DNA of 64,000 nt from an uncultured Eubacteriales bacterium (GTDB lineage Bacteria > Bacillota > Clostridia > Oscillospirales > Acutalibacteraceae). The translations under genes were made by a program, and so were the position numbers. Below, piece after piece: positions 8,105 to 16,553 of the stretch (positions are counted from its first letter, which is position 1; each line of letters opens with the position of its first letter). Location: the NCBI GenBank assembly GCA_949068525.1, contig CARTIQ010000004.1, forward strand, positions 5,923-69,922, in the 5' to 3' direction. The notes under the pieces were generated by a model. It was given only the letters and a program-made list of their open reading frames with translations. It had not been told where the DNA came from and did no database searches.

Positions 8105-8764
8105 ATGAAAAAGATATTGAGTTTTTTGTTAACAGCCAGCCTTTTGCTAAATTTTAGCATGAACATATATGCAGAAACCCTTCCACAACCACCTGTGGCA
8201 GGGGCAAAGGCTGAAATTGAGACAGTGAAAGACCACGCACAAACTGAGTTTAAGTTTGTTGGCGTCCCGAATGTGCCAGCAGGTAAAGCCACACCTCTTG
8301 AAAATGCCGATAACAATAACCCAGAATCTGTGCCTGAAGGGGAGCGCAAGAATGTCAAATCAACCGAATTGGTTGAAGTAATTCCGGATGCGCTAGAGGA
8401 ATACAACCCGGATGCATTCGACGAAGGTTTTGATGGTGAACAGGGTTTTTCAAAAATGCAAATGGCTAAGAATATCGCCGTGTACATGGTTAAATCCTTT
8501 GTTCACGACTTGAAGAGCTTTGTTATGTTCAACCCGTTAATCAAAATATCGTCATTCATAACATTTTGTGCGTGGGTATTCCCATTGTATTTTCTTTATA
8601 AGAAAACAGGCATAGATGTGCCGGGAATGTATTCAGACTTTGCAATGAAGCACGGTAATTGGCATATCTTCTTTATGAATCTATACAACGTGATTCCAAT
8701 GACATTGGCTTCATTTATATTTAAATACGGGCAAGAGGCATATTTCAAATTTAAAACAGCATAA
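8105..8764 (+). CDS. Exported membrane protein of unknown function in the moron cassette
   Basis: A 219-residue protein with a clear signal peptide (MKKILSFLLTASLLLNFSMNIYA). A Pro/Glu/Asn-rich extracellular segment reaches about residue 115, then two hydrophobic segments at about 145-165 and 190-205 separated by a loop. No family is recognised. It follows the surface protein by 53 bases, lacks a strong ribosome site of its own (GGACAG only) and is closed by a terminator, so the two genes probably form one unit. It could anchor, export or modify the neighbouring LRR protein, or act in superinfection exclusion; both are guesses. Confidence 0.7.
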   Translation: MKKILSFLLTASLLLNFSMNIYAETLPQPPVAGAKAEIETVKDHAQTEFKFVGVPNVPAGKATPLENADNNNPESVPEGERKNVKSTELVEVIPDALEEYNPDAFDEGFDGEQGFSKMQMAKNIAVYMVKSFVHDLKSFVMFNPLIKISSFITFCAWVFPLYFLYKKTGIDVPGMYSDFAMKHGNWHIFFMNLYNVIPMTLASFIFKYGQEAYFKFKTA

Positions 8765-8783
8765 AAAAGATCAAAACTTACTT

Positions 8784-8817
8784 AAAGGCTTGATACAGCT
8801 CTGTATCTGGCCTTTTT
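8784..8817 (+). terminator. Terminator of the moron cassette
   Basis: Two stacked stems (8784-8789 with 8810-8815, and 8792-8798 with 8801-8807) followed by a T-run. It lies between the exported protein gene and tal. Confidence 0.85.
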
Positions 8818-8846
8818 GTTTGCGCAAAATTATAAGGAGGGATGCA

Positions 8847-10583
8847 ATGATAAACTTGTATGAAAGAAATGAAACTGATTTTTCACACAACGGAATCTGC
8901 GTGCTGCAGCCGATTGAGGCGATTGTGAGCGAAGAATTAAACGGCGATTACTCTTTGAAACTCACGATGCCGCGGGGATTTTCGAATATTGAAGTTGAGC
9001 AAGTTGTAAAAGCGCCAACGCCCAAGAATCCGCAGCTTTTCAGGCTTTACAACACGGACATCGATATGCTGGGAAACCCGGTGTTTTACTGCCGTCATAT
9101 TTTCTACGATTTGCTGGATTATTTCATTGAAGACACGCGGCCTACCGGGGATGGAGTACTTGCAATTTCAAGAATCTTAGATAATACGCCGTTTACAGGC
9201 GATTCAGATATCACGAAGCAAGGCACAGCCTATTATCAGATGATGAACCCCGTCAATGCTATATTGGGCGCGGACAACTCCTTCATAACGGTCTGGGGCG
9301 GCGAACTTGAGCGCGATAACTTCACGGTGCGGATGAAATCTCAGCTTGGAGCCGACCGCGGGGTTTCAATTCGATATCGCAAAAATCTCACTGGGCTGCG
9401 GTTTGTTACAGATTTATCTGGCGTTGCAACGAAGATTATGCCGACGGGGCTTAAAGAAGACGGACAGACGCTTTTAAAATTGCCAGAGAAGTACGTTGTA
9501 TCGCCGCTCATCGATACCTACGCAAATGAAAAAGTCACGCGGATTCACTATTCTGAGATAAAAATCGGCGATGAAATGAGCGAATCCCAGGCACTGGGGG
9601 CTCTTCGGGATGCTGCAAATTTAGAATTTGAGAAGGGCCTTGATAAACCGCAGGTCACAGCGACGGTTGAGTTCGTGCCTTTAGAAGATACCGAAGAGTA
9701 CAAGGATTTTTCGATTTTAGAAAGTGTCTACCTCGGCGATTCCATCAGCGTTCATCACGAGGACTTGAACATTGATTTAGTTACAAAGATTATAGGATTC
9801 GAGTTCAATGCACTATCAAAGCGATACAACAAAGTCACGCTGGGCAACGCAAACCCTAAATACGGCGACGTTCAGCGGCAATACACGGATAAGATGGGAA
9901 AAGAGGCAAAACTTGCCGTCAACGCTGAGATTTCGGGCACTGAGACGAGAGTCATGAAGGAATTCAAGGCTGCGGATGAGGAACTGGTGGCAAATATCGA
10001 GGCTACGTACGTCAAAAAGACCGATGCGGACGTCACTTATGCCACAAAGAGCGAGCTGAGACAAACCACGGATGCGATCAGCACTGAGGTTTCGAAAAAA
10101 TTGAACAGTTCTGAGCTTAGTGCGAAAATTGCGCAGAACGTCGAGAGCGTACAGACTGCATGGAACAGCATAAGCGAACACGTCAAGATTGCCAATGATT
10201 CCTTGAAAGTTAAGGACAATGCGATTGGGCTCGACGACATCAACTTTAACACTAATTTGTACATGAATAATTGGCCGATTTTCGATACGACAATCCAGAC
10301 TTCATCGGACGAGCGGCTGAAAAAAGAAATTCGTGACAGCAACCTTGACGCGCTTTCGGTAATTAATGCACTGGCTTGCAAGGAGTTTAAATGGCGGCAG
10401 GACGGGCACTTTGAGGAGCTCGGATTCATCGCGCAGCAAGTTAAAGCGGTTAACCCAAAGTTCGTGGGAGAACGCGTTGTTGAGGGCGAAACCTACTATA
10501 CGCTCGATTTGACGGCGATTATCCCGTATCTTGTGAAGGCGGTTCAAGAATTGGCGGCAACAAAAAATTTTAAGGAGGAATGA
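8847..10583 (+). CDS. Tail-associated protein Tal with C-terminal S74 chaperone domain
   Basis: A 578-residue tail tip protein. Residues 1-340 match the phage minor structural/Tal family (MINLYERNETDFSHNGI..., KLTMPRGF, TDLSGVATKIMPTG). Then comes a helical fibre-like part, and residues about 485-578 form a peptidase S74 intramolecular chaperone (SSDERLKKEI, ALACKEFKW, GFIAQQVK, IPYLVKAVQELA). In S74 proteins the chaperone trimerises the fibre and cuts itself off at the conserved Ser, here in the SSDER motif. ATG 8847 follows AAGGAGGG. The prophage 2 homologue is about 90 percent identical by eye. Confidence 0.9.
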   Translation: MINLYERNETDFSHNGICVLQPIEAIVSEELNGDYSLKLTMPRGFSNIEVEQVVKAPTPKNPQLFRLYNTDIDMLGNPVFYCRHIFYDLLDYFIEDTRPTGDGVLAISRILDNTPFTGDSDITKQGTAYYQMMNPVNAILGADNSFITVWGGELERDNFTVRMKSQLGADRGVSIRYRKNLTGLRFVTDLSGVATKIMPTGLKEDGQTLLKLPEKYVVSPLIDTYANEKVTRIHYSEIKIGDEMSESQALGALRDAANLEFEKGLDKPQVTATVEFVPLEDTEEYKDFSILESVYLGDSISVHHEDLNIDLVTKIIGFEFNALSKRYNKVTLGNANPKYGDVQRQYTDKMGKEAKLAVNAEISGTETRVMKEFKAADEELVANIEATYVKKTDADVTYATKSELRQTTDAISTEVSKKLNSSELSAKIAQNVESVQTAWNSISEHVKIANDSLKVKDNAIGLDDINFNTNLYMNNWPIFDTTIQTSSDERLKKEIRDSNLDALSVINALACKEFKWRQDGHFEELGFIAQQVKAVNPKFVGERVVEGETYYTLDLTAIIPYLVKAVQELAATKNFKEE

Positions 10584-10587
10584 TAGC

Positions 10588-12591
10588 ATGACAACAAAAT
10601 CGATAACGCTTGATGTTTGGCAGTCGAACGACGTCCGGGTAAAGGTCAATCAGGGCGAGATTGATTCGCGGTTTTTGCAGATAAAAATTACGGATAAGAA
10701 TAAGGCTTTCGATTTGGCGGACAAAACCGTCATTTTTTATGCCACGAAGCCCGATGGTAACTTGATTTTCAACTACTGTGAAATCATCGACACTCAAAAG
10801 GGCGTTGTAAACCTTGCGATGACTTCGCAGATGTCGATTGTGCCAGGAATCATACGGGATTGTGAGATTAACATCATAGACTCAGAAGTTACAAAGCCCA
10901 AATCAGCGGACCAGCCAATTGAAAAGCTCGAAAAGGAGAAGTCTTCAATTGAAAAGCTCAAAGTGAAAGGGCTTTCGATTGAGATTGTTCGCTGCACGGA
11001 CTTTGATGCCGCGGTTGAGAGTACATCTGAATTCACGGCGCTAGACGAGGCCTTGGCTGACGTTCAAGCTGTGATGGACGCTTATTCTGAAGAAAACATC
11101 ATGAAGAAGATAATGTCCATGGACGGCGAAGGCAGCGGGCTGGACGCGGATGTGCTCGATGGCAAGCACGGCAAGGATTACGCAACGGCGGAGCAGGGCA
11201 AAAAGGCTGACACCGCGCTTCAAGGTATAACGGGCAACGGCGTAGAAATCCCGATAAGCGCTGATAAAATCGTAGACATCACACCGCAAGATATCGGTGC
11301 GGTTCCCACCACACGGCGGATAAACAACAAGCCGCTTTCAAGTGACATCACAATAACACCTGAGATTATCGGCGCAGCCCCGGTAAATCACGGAAATCAT
11401 ATCCCTGCACCGCAGCCGGCCAGCGCAAATGTATTTTTGCGAAACGATAACTCATGGAGGCCGATTACTCCGCAGGATATCGGGGCTGCAACAGATGAGC
11501 AAGGCCAAAAGGCGGATAACGCAATCCAGGGCCTGCGGGTAAATGGCGTCAATCTGCCGCCCAATACAAATCAAATTCTTGATGTTGAAACTGCTGACCT
11601 TGGCGCCGTTCCGGTTACGCGCAAGATCAACAACCAGACGTTGGACAAGGACATAAATATCACCGTGACTGACCTGGGAGCCGCAACCAAAAAGCAAGGC
11701 GAAAAGGCTGATTCAGCGCTCCAGGGAATTAAAGTTAATGGAGAAACGGTTCCAGCAAGCTCTGACGGGGTTGTAGAAATAACGATAAGTGACACAAGCA
11801 ACGCCGTACTTGGGATTAAGGGCAACGGCTCGATGATTCCTAAAGACAAGAACAACGTCGTAAATATCACGCCGCATATAATCGGCGCCGTGCCGGTGAC
11901 ACGCACCATAAACGGCTATTCCTTGGCGGACGACGTTACAATATCAATGTCAGACTTCGGTGGAGCAACGGCAGAACAAGGAGCCAAGGCGGATTCGGCA
12001 ATTCAAGGAATACGTGGCAACGGGTCAATAATCTCACCGGATGGAAATAAAATAGTGAGCGTGACGCCGGCTGCAATCGGTGCTGCTACCTCGGAGCAAG
12101 GAAGCAAAGCGGATTCGGCAATTCAAGGCGTTAAAGTTGACGGTATATTGCTGTCTCCAGACAATCAAAATGTTGTAAACGTGGACACATCAGTGATTGA
12201 CTGCGCTACCTCGGAGCAAGGAAGCAAGGCAGACTCGGCTATTCAGGGCGTAAAACTTAACGGAACCACAATTACGCCGGACAGTCAAAAGGTCGTAAAC
12301 GTGCAAATCAACGAAACGACAGTCAACACGTACACTGCAACAATCGGCACAGAGTGGACAACCGCAGAAACCGGCGAGTATTCGCAGACAATCGAAGTTT
12401 CTGGGATTCTGACAACAGATAATCCCATAGTTGACGTAGTTTTAGACAGCGAAAAGGAGCTTGCACTGAGCCAACTAGAGGCCTGGGGCTGTGTTTCTAA
12501 AATCGAAACCACAAATGGCTGCATAGCGGTAACCTGCTTTGAGGATATGCCGGATGTTGCGATTCCAATCCAATTAAAGGTGGTGAGATAA
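10588..12591 (+). CDS. BppU-type baseplate upper protein / tail fibre with repeats
   Basis: A 667-residue protein. Its N-terminus (MTTKSITLDVWQSNDVRVKVNQGE) and the next 110 residues match BppU N-terminal domains, which attach side fibres to the tip. A short coiled segment and the fibre motif LDADVLDGKHGKDYATAEQG follow. Then come imperfect repeats of about 45 residues built from PQDIGAVP..R.INN.PLS.DITIT and EQG.KADSAIQG units, and a compact C-terminal domain. The ribosome site is AAGGAGGAATGATAGC. The prophage 2 version is 562 residues, with fewer repeats and a diverged C-terminus, as expected for a receptor-facing fibre. Confidence 0.85.
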   Translation: MTTKSITLDVWQSNDVRVKVNQGEIDSRFLQIKITDKNKAFDLADKTVIFYATKPDGNLIFNYCEIIDTQKGVVNLAMTSQMSIVPGIIRDCEINIIDSEVTKPKSADQPIEKLEKEKSSIEKLKVKGLSIEIVRCTDFDAAVESTSEFTALDEALADVQAVMDAYSEENIMKKIMSMDGEGSGLDADVLDGKHGKDYATAEQGKKADTALQGITGNGVEIPISADKIVDITPQDIGAVPTTRRINNKPLSSDITITPEIIGAAPVNHGNHIPAPQPASANVFLRNDNSWRPITPQDIGAATDEQGQKADNAIQGLRVNGVNLPPNTNQILDVETADLGAVPVTRKINNQTLDKDINITVTDLGAATKKQGEKADSALQGIKVNGETVPASSDGVVEITISDTSNAVLGIKGNGSMIPKDKNNVVNITPHIIGAVPVTRTINGYSLADDVTISMSDFGGATAEQGAKADSAIQGIRGNGSIISPDGNKIVSVTPAAIGAATSEQGSKADSAIQGVKVDGILLSPDNQNVVNVDTSVIDCATSEQGSKADSAIQGVKLNGTTITPDSQKVVNVQINETTVNTYTATIGTEWTTAETGEYSQTIEVSGILTTDNPIVDVVLDSEKELALSQLEAWGCVSKIETTNGCIAVTCFEDMPDVAIPIQLKVVR

Positions 12592-13797
12592 GTGAGTGAA
12601 GCGTTTATAAGCCGGCGACGTGGCGGTAGTTATATAACAATTAAATTCGAAGATTTTGGGCTTCCTATCAAAAAAGAAGCTCAAGAGTTAAGTGTGGCTA
12701 GAACGAGTTTAGCTGCGACCTCTGTAGGCGATTATGCGCTTTTTGGCGGCGGTTCAACAGGTTCCGACAGATCTTCGGCCATTGATGCATACAAATCTAA
12801 CCTTACGCATAGCACACCAACAGGATTAAGCGCTGTAAAAACTTTGTTAGCCGCAACAAATGTCGAAAACTATGCATTATTCGGCGGCGGGTTGGTTTCT
12901 TCATATAGCCAAGTCGTAGATGCATACACAAAAAGCTTGAGCCGTAGTACACCGACAGGATTAAGTGTGGCAAGGAATGATTTAGCTGCAACAAATGTCG
13001 GGAACTATGCACTTTTTGGCGGTGGCTTTTTTATGTCCGGTGGTTCCAAATGGAGTTCAACTGTAGATGCATACGATACGAGTTTAGCTCGCAGCACACC
13101 AACTACCTTGAGTGCTGCAAGGTATAAGTTAACTGCAACCAAGATAGGGAACTATGCAATTTTTGGTGGAGGAAACACGCAGAATACCAACCTTACTGTA
13201 AGTGCAGTGGTCGACACCTACAGCAATACTTTAGCCCGAATGACTCCTACCGAATTGAGCAAAGCTAGGGACGAGCTAGCGGCAACCTTTATAGGTGATT
13301 ATGCACTATTTGGCGGCGGTAGAGAAACCTCCGACAGGTCTTCGGTCGTTGATGCATACAATTCTAACCTTACACGTAGCACACCAACAGCTCTGAGCGT
13401 TGCAAGAAGTGAGCTTGCAGCAACAACAGCTGGGAACTATGCACTATTTGGAGGTGGGGGCAACAGCGAAACAGTAGGAATAACAGTTGATGCCTATGAC
13501 CGTACTTTAACAAGAAGTTATCCTGCTGGCTTAACAAGCCCAAGGAAAGATTTGGTTGCAGCAGCAGTTAGTAATTATGCGATCTTTGCCGGTGGACAAA
13601 ATCCTAGTTCGTATGCTTGTTCTGCGGCAGCTGAAGTGTATAAAGTCAACGATATTTCAGAAGTAACTGTCTTTAAAGGCTCAAAATATAAGTTTCAAAA
13701 CATGAGCGAAGAAGTTGAAGTAACGTCAGATATCGGTACAATCACTATTCCTGCACCTGCGACAGGATATGTCAAATTTAAAAACGCAACTTTATAA
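12592..13797 (+). CDS. Kelch-like seven-bladed propeller, putative receptor-binding protein
   Basis: A 401-residue protein from GTG 12592, directly behind the BppU gene. After MSEAFISRRRGGSY it has seven repeats of about 47 residues, each with an LS.AR..LAAT segment, NYALFGGG and a VDAYD..L.RSTPT end. This is the pattern of Kelch-like beta-propeller blades, with seven GGG/AGG motifs. A small domain of about 45 residues ends the protein. Prophage 2 has Asp-box propeller proteins at the same position, so this slot holds the exchangeable adhesin. Sugar or protein binding is likely but not shown by the sequence. Confidence 0.75.
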   Translation: MSEAFISRRRGGSYITIKFEDFGLPIKKEAQELSVARTSLAATSVGDYALFGGGSTGSDRSSAIDAYKSNLTHSTPTGLSAVKTLLAATNVENYALFGGGLVSSYSQVVDAYTKSLSRSTPTGLSVARNDLAATNVGNYALFGGGFFMSGGSKWSSTVDAYDTSLARSTPTTLSAARYKLTATKIGNYAIFGGGNTQNTNLTVSAVVDTYSNTLARMTPTELSKARDELAATFIGDYALFGGGRETSDRSSVVDAYNSNLTRSTPTALSVARSELAATTAGNYALFGGGGNSETVGITVDAYDRTLTRSYPAGLTSPRKDLVAAAVSNYAIFAGGQNPSSYACSAAAEVYKVNDISEVTVFKGSKYKFQNMSEEVEVTSDIGTITIPAPATGYVKFKNATL

Positions 13798-13818
13798 AAA
13801 TTTTAGGAGGACGAAACT

Positions 13819-14145
13819 ATGGTAAAAATTGAAAAATTTGAAGGCAACAAAACCTACATGTATCCAAACGGGGCGCTTGCAACTGAGGAGACTATCAAGA
13901 AGGACTTCCCCGCGGTTGAGACATTCACGCACATCATCGAAACCGACGAAGCAGGCCAGGTCTGTTTTGCGGTTCAAAACCTAGCAGCGGTGCGCTCGCA
14001 GATGGGCATTGACCCTGCCCTGACCGAGGCTGAGGCTATTTCTAAAATAGAAGAACTCAGAAACGCGCCAGCCCCGGAGCTAGATCCAACAGCCGAGGAA
14101 AGAATCGCAGCCGCGCTGGAATATCAAAACTTAGTAAATATATAG
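13819..14145 (+). CDS. Small phage tail-region protein
   Basis: A 108-residue acidic protein (MVKIEKFEGNKTYMYPNG..., C-terminal Ala/Glu-rich helices) with AGGAGG before ATG 13819. Proteins like this often sit just ahead of XkdX in Firmicutes phages; I do not recognise a named family. It is missing from prophage 2. Confidence 0.65.
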   Translation: MVKIEKFEGNKTYMYPNGALATEETIKKDFPAVETFTHIIETDEAGQVCFAVQNLAAVRSQMGIDPALTEAEAISKIEELRNAPAPELDPTAEERIAAALEYQNLVNI

Positions 14146-14160
14146 AAGGAGGGAATCATT

Positions 14161-14295
14161 ATGACGTTCGAACAAATCAAGAGAAACTACGACCGCAAAC
14201 TCTGGAACAAGCAGATGGTGGCTAAAGCCGTCGAGAAAGGCGTTATCACTGCCGCACAATACAAGGAAATCACAGGCGAAGACTTGAGCAATTAG
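14161..14295 (+). CDS. XkdX family protein
   Basis: A 44-residue protein (MTFEQIKRNYDRKLWNKQMV... VITAAQYKEITGED) with AAGGAGGG at 14146-14153. The pattern of an N-terminal basic helix and a GVIT..QY.EITG end is typical of XkdX, a short conserved protein found behind tail fibre genes of PBSX-like and other Firmicutes phages. Its role is unknown. Confidence 0.85.
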   Translation: MTFEQIKRNYDRKLWNKQMVAKAVEKGVITAAQYKEITGEDLSN

Positions 14296-14311
14296 CCGGG
14301 ATATCGGCAAG

Positions 14312-14357
14312 AATATAGATTTGCTGCCTTCAAAAGGGCAACAAGTCTATATTTTTT
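14312..14357 (+). terminator. Terminator between tail and lysis genes
   Basis: AATATAGA (14312-14319) pairs with TCTATATT (14346-14353), with a further inner stem of GCC/GGC bases, followed by T residues. It separates the tail operon from the lysis pair. Prophage 2 has a different terminator at the same junction. Confidence 0.8.
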
Positions 14358-14386
14358 GCCTTAATTAGAAAACGGAGGTACAAAAA

Positions 14387-15223
14387 ATGTTTAAGGGAAT
14401 CGATGTGAGCGCGCATCAAAGGCGAATAGACTGGGCAAAAGTCAAGAACAGCGGAGTCCAATTTGCGATTTTGCGGCTTGGAATCGGCAGCGATATAGCT
14501 TCACAGGATGACGCTTATTTTGAGGCGAACGTGCAGGGATGCGAAAGCGTCGGGCTTCCGTGGGGAGCGTACCTTTACAGTTATGCATTAAACTTGGAAG
14601 ATGCAAAAAGCGAAGTACAACACGCGCTGAGACTGCTAAACGGCAAAAGGCCGGAATACCCGGTCTTTTTCGATATGGAGGATGCCGATGGATACAAGTC
14701 AAAGCACGGAATGCAGAGCAATCAGGGCTTGGTTGACATCTGCAAAACGTTTTTGCTTGGCATTGAAGAGGCCGGCTACTATGCATCGCTGTATGCTAGC
14801 CTTTCGTGGCTTAACAACCAGCTAAATTCCAGCGAGCTCGACCGTTTTGATAAATGGGTCGCGCAGTGGAACACGTCCTGCTCGTACAAAAAACCATACG
14901 GAATCTGGCAATACACAGACAGCGGCAAGGTTGACGGCATCAGCGGGAACGTCGACATGAACATCGCATACACGGATTACCCAGAAGTCATCAAAAACAG
15001 CGGCCTAAACGGCTTTACAGCGGGCGCAAGTACAGGTTCATCTTCTACAACGCCAGAATCAGGCCAAGGCACGCGGACTTATACAATCAAAAAGGGCGAT
15101 ACGTTATGGGATATCTCAAAAAAATATTTAGGCTCGGGTACGAGATACCCCGAAATCATGAGCTTGAACGCACTTAAATCAACTACGATTTATCCCGGCC
15201 AAATTTTAAGAATCCCAAATTAA
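14387..15223 (+). CDS. Endolysin: GH25 lysozyme with C-terminal LysM
   Basis: A 278-residue muramidase that cuts peptidoglycan for host lysis. The GH25 barrel covers residues 1-200 with FKGIDVSAHQ (Asp6), FFDMED (Asp96 and Glu98) and an IWQYTDSGKVDGI..NVDMN end. A Ser/Thr/Gly linker leads to one LysM domain at about 232-277 (YTIKKGDTLWDISKKYLG ... YPGQILRIP). There is no signal peptide, in keeping with holin-dependent release. The ribosome site is ACGGAGGT. The prophage 2 enzyme is nearly the same. Confidence 0.97.
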   Translation: MFKGIDVSAHQRRIDWAKVKNSGVQFAILRLGIGSDIASQDDAYFEANVQGCESVGLPWGAYLYSYALNLEDAKSEVQHALRLLNGKRPEYPVFFDMEDADGYKSKHGMQSNQGLVDICKTFLLGIEEAGYYASLYASLSWLNNQLNSSELDRFDKWVAQWNTSCSYKKPYGIWQYTDSGKVDGISGNVDMNIAYTDYPEVIKNSGLNGFTAGASTGSSSTTPESGQGTRTYTIKKGDTLWDISKKYLGSGTRYPEIMSLNALKSTTIYPGQILRIPN

Positions 15224-15234
15224 AGAGGTGTGAT

Positions 15235-15507
15235 ATGGAAAACGAAACTTTCGGAATCATGACTTTTGCGATTCTAATCGAGGGCATAATTACTTACACA
15301 AATCAATTTCTGATTCAAGAAAATTTCTGTTGGCAGATGGCTTTAAGCCTAATTTTAGGAATCATCGTAGCTGTTGCATACAAGCTGGACTTGCCGTCGT
15401 ACTTTAATTTAAAGTCGGATATCCCCTACGTTGGATGCATCCTGACCGGCATTTTGCTTTCCCGCGGCAGTAACTATGTTTTCGATTTATTAGGCAAATT
15501 AGGCTAA
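15235..15507 (+). CDS. Holin
   Basis: A 90-residue protein with about three hydrophobic segments (residues 7-22, 32-48, 65-85) and polar ends, 11 bases behind the endolysin. Size, topology and position fit a holin that opens the membrane for the endolysin. It belongs to no family I can name with certainty. Prophage 2 has a close homologue. Confidence 0.8.
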   Translation: MENETFGIMTFAILIEGIITYTNQFLIQENFCWQMALSLILGIIVAVAYKLDLPSYFNLKSDIPYVGCILTGILLSRGSNYVFDLLGKLG

Positions 15508-15508
15508 A

Positions 15509-15540
15509 AAAACCGGGCTCAAAAAAAGAGCTCGGTTTTC
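15509..15540 (+). terminator. Terminator after holin
   Basis: A 12-bp stem (15509-15520 with 15528-15539, one G-U), a loop of seven A, and a T-rich end. The A-rich left arm could also serve the converging cassette on the other strand. Confidence 0.9.
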
Positions 15541-15573
15541 GTGATTTTCGATTGAAGCCAAATAGCAAAAACT

Positions 15574-16146
15574 TTAAAGTGAACTTAACAAAATGGTTTC
15601 TAGTATTGCTGCGATTAATAGGACAATCGCAACGGCTGCAAATACATATAAAATGCTTTTTTCATGCTTTTTCTTTTCTATTTTATAAATTTCATCAAAA
15701 TCAATTTTATTTCTAAATGCCTTTTTAAAATTATGCCTTTCAAGTTTAAAATATGTACTTGACAATGTCACCAATATCGCGGCAATAAGTTCCAGTACCA
15801 TAAACAAAATCGATAGCCAAGCGCTGCTGCTCATAATGCCAAAATATGTTTTAGCCAAAGCCCCAATCATGAACGAATTATTAACGCACCAAAAAGTCCC
15901 GATAATTCCAAAGGTGAAGTAACTAAGCCAAAAAATTATAAACATCATTGCGAGATTATGAGTAAATGCCCAAACAAAATTTTGCAAGTTATTTGTGCAC
16001 TGCACCTTTGTTATCATGCCTAAAATGCTAGAAGATACAACGTTGGAGTCTGATTTAAAATTAAAACCCCAGATTAAACATATAGCCTGCAAAATCAATT
16101 GAGCAATAAGCAAATAATGCACAGCCTTAATTTTTTTGCTTTTCAT
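15574..16146 (-). CDS. DUF95/SpoIIM-like membrane protein of accessory cassette
   Basis: A 190-residue membrane protein with about five hydrophobic segments. The segment SYFTFGIIGTFWCVNNSFMIGALAK has the DUF95 (stage II sporulation protein M family) pattern in which a Gly-rich helix precedes N-x-F-x-x-G. DUF95 members occur in sporulation and in circular bacteriocin loci, where they aid production or immunity. Here it lies downstream of an Ala/Gly-rich secreted protein and overlaps the neighbouring membrane gene by 20 bases, so the three form one operon on the strand opposite to the lysis genes. A similar protein is in prophage 2 (52955-53506). Confidence 0.7.
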   Translation of the reverse strand: MKSKKIKAVHYLLIAQLILQAICLIWGFNFKSDSNVVSSSILGMITKVQCTNNLQNFVWAFTHNLAMMFIIFWLSYFTFGIIGTFWCVNNSFMIGALAKTYFGIMSSSAWLSILFMVLELIAAILVTLSSTYFKLERHNFKKAFRNKIDFDEIYKIEKKKHEKSILYVFAAVAIVLLIAAILETILLSSL

Positions 16147-16534
16147 TATTTACCGCCTTTGTTAAATAATAATTGCAAAAGAATGTAGCTATATAGGCCA
16201 GCGAGAAGGAAATAATGGCAAGAATATTCATAGCATAAAAAGATAAATATACGCAAGAAACAAAGACCCCACGCACAAAAAGCATTGACCAAACTTTTAA
16301 TTGCAACAAGCTTATTTGATTGTTATTGTCGTACACCATGCTAAAAAATCTGTATACGTTTATATAAGTAGTAATTGCAAGTATGCAAGCAAAAAATACG
16401 ATTGGGTGATTATATCCGCCTTTTGAAACAAATACACAAATAGTTGATACAGTAAGCGCTGAGATGATTGCTGTCCAAATACCTAAAATAATTTTTAGCA
16501 TTTTAATATGGGATTTACTTAAGATATAATTCAT
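16127..16534 (-). CDS. Small multi-pass membrane protein of accessory cassette
   Basis: A 135-residue protein with four predicted membrane segments (about 12-34, 45-60, 80-100, 105-125) and a basic tail. No family is recognised. It sits between the Ala/Gly-rich protein gene and the DUF95 gene, overlapping the latter. Its place matches the 165-residue membrane protein at 52451-52948 in prophage 2, though similarity is low. Small membrane proteins at this place in bacteriocin loci are often immunity or transport partners; that role is only inferred here. Confidence 0.6.
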   Translation of the reverse strand: MNYILSKSHIKMLKIILGIWTAIISALTVSTICVFVSKGGYNHPIVFFACILAITTYINVYRFFSMVYDNNNQISLLQLKVWSMLFVRGVFVSCVYLSFYAMNILAIISFSLAYIATFFCNYYLTKAVNNEKQKN

Positions 16535-16553
16535 TTCATAACCTCCAATAAAA

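Noticed and set aside
11140..12300. Regular repeats that might suggest a CRISPR or tandem DNA array.
   Set aside because: They are protein-level fibre repeats in one long frame, with variable DNA and no spacer structure.
14161..14300. A holin or antiholin in the short gene after the tail genes.
   Set aside because: The 44-residue protein has no hydrophobic segment and matches the XkdX pattern.
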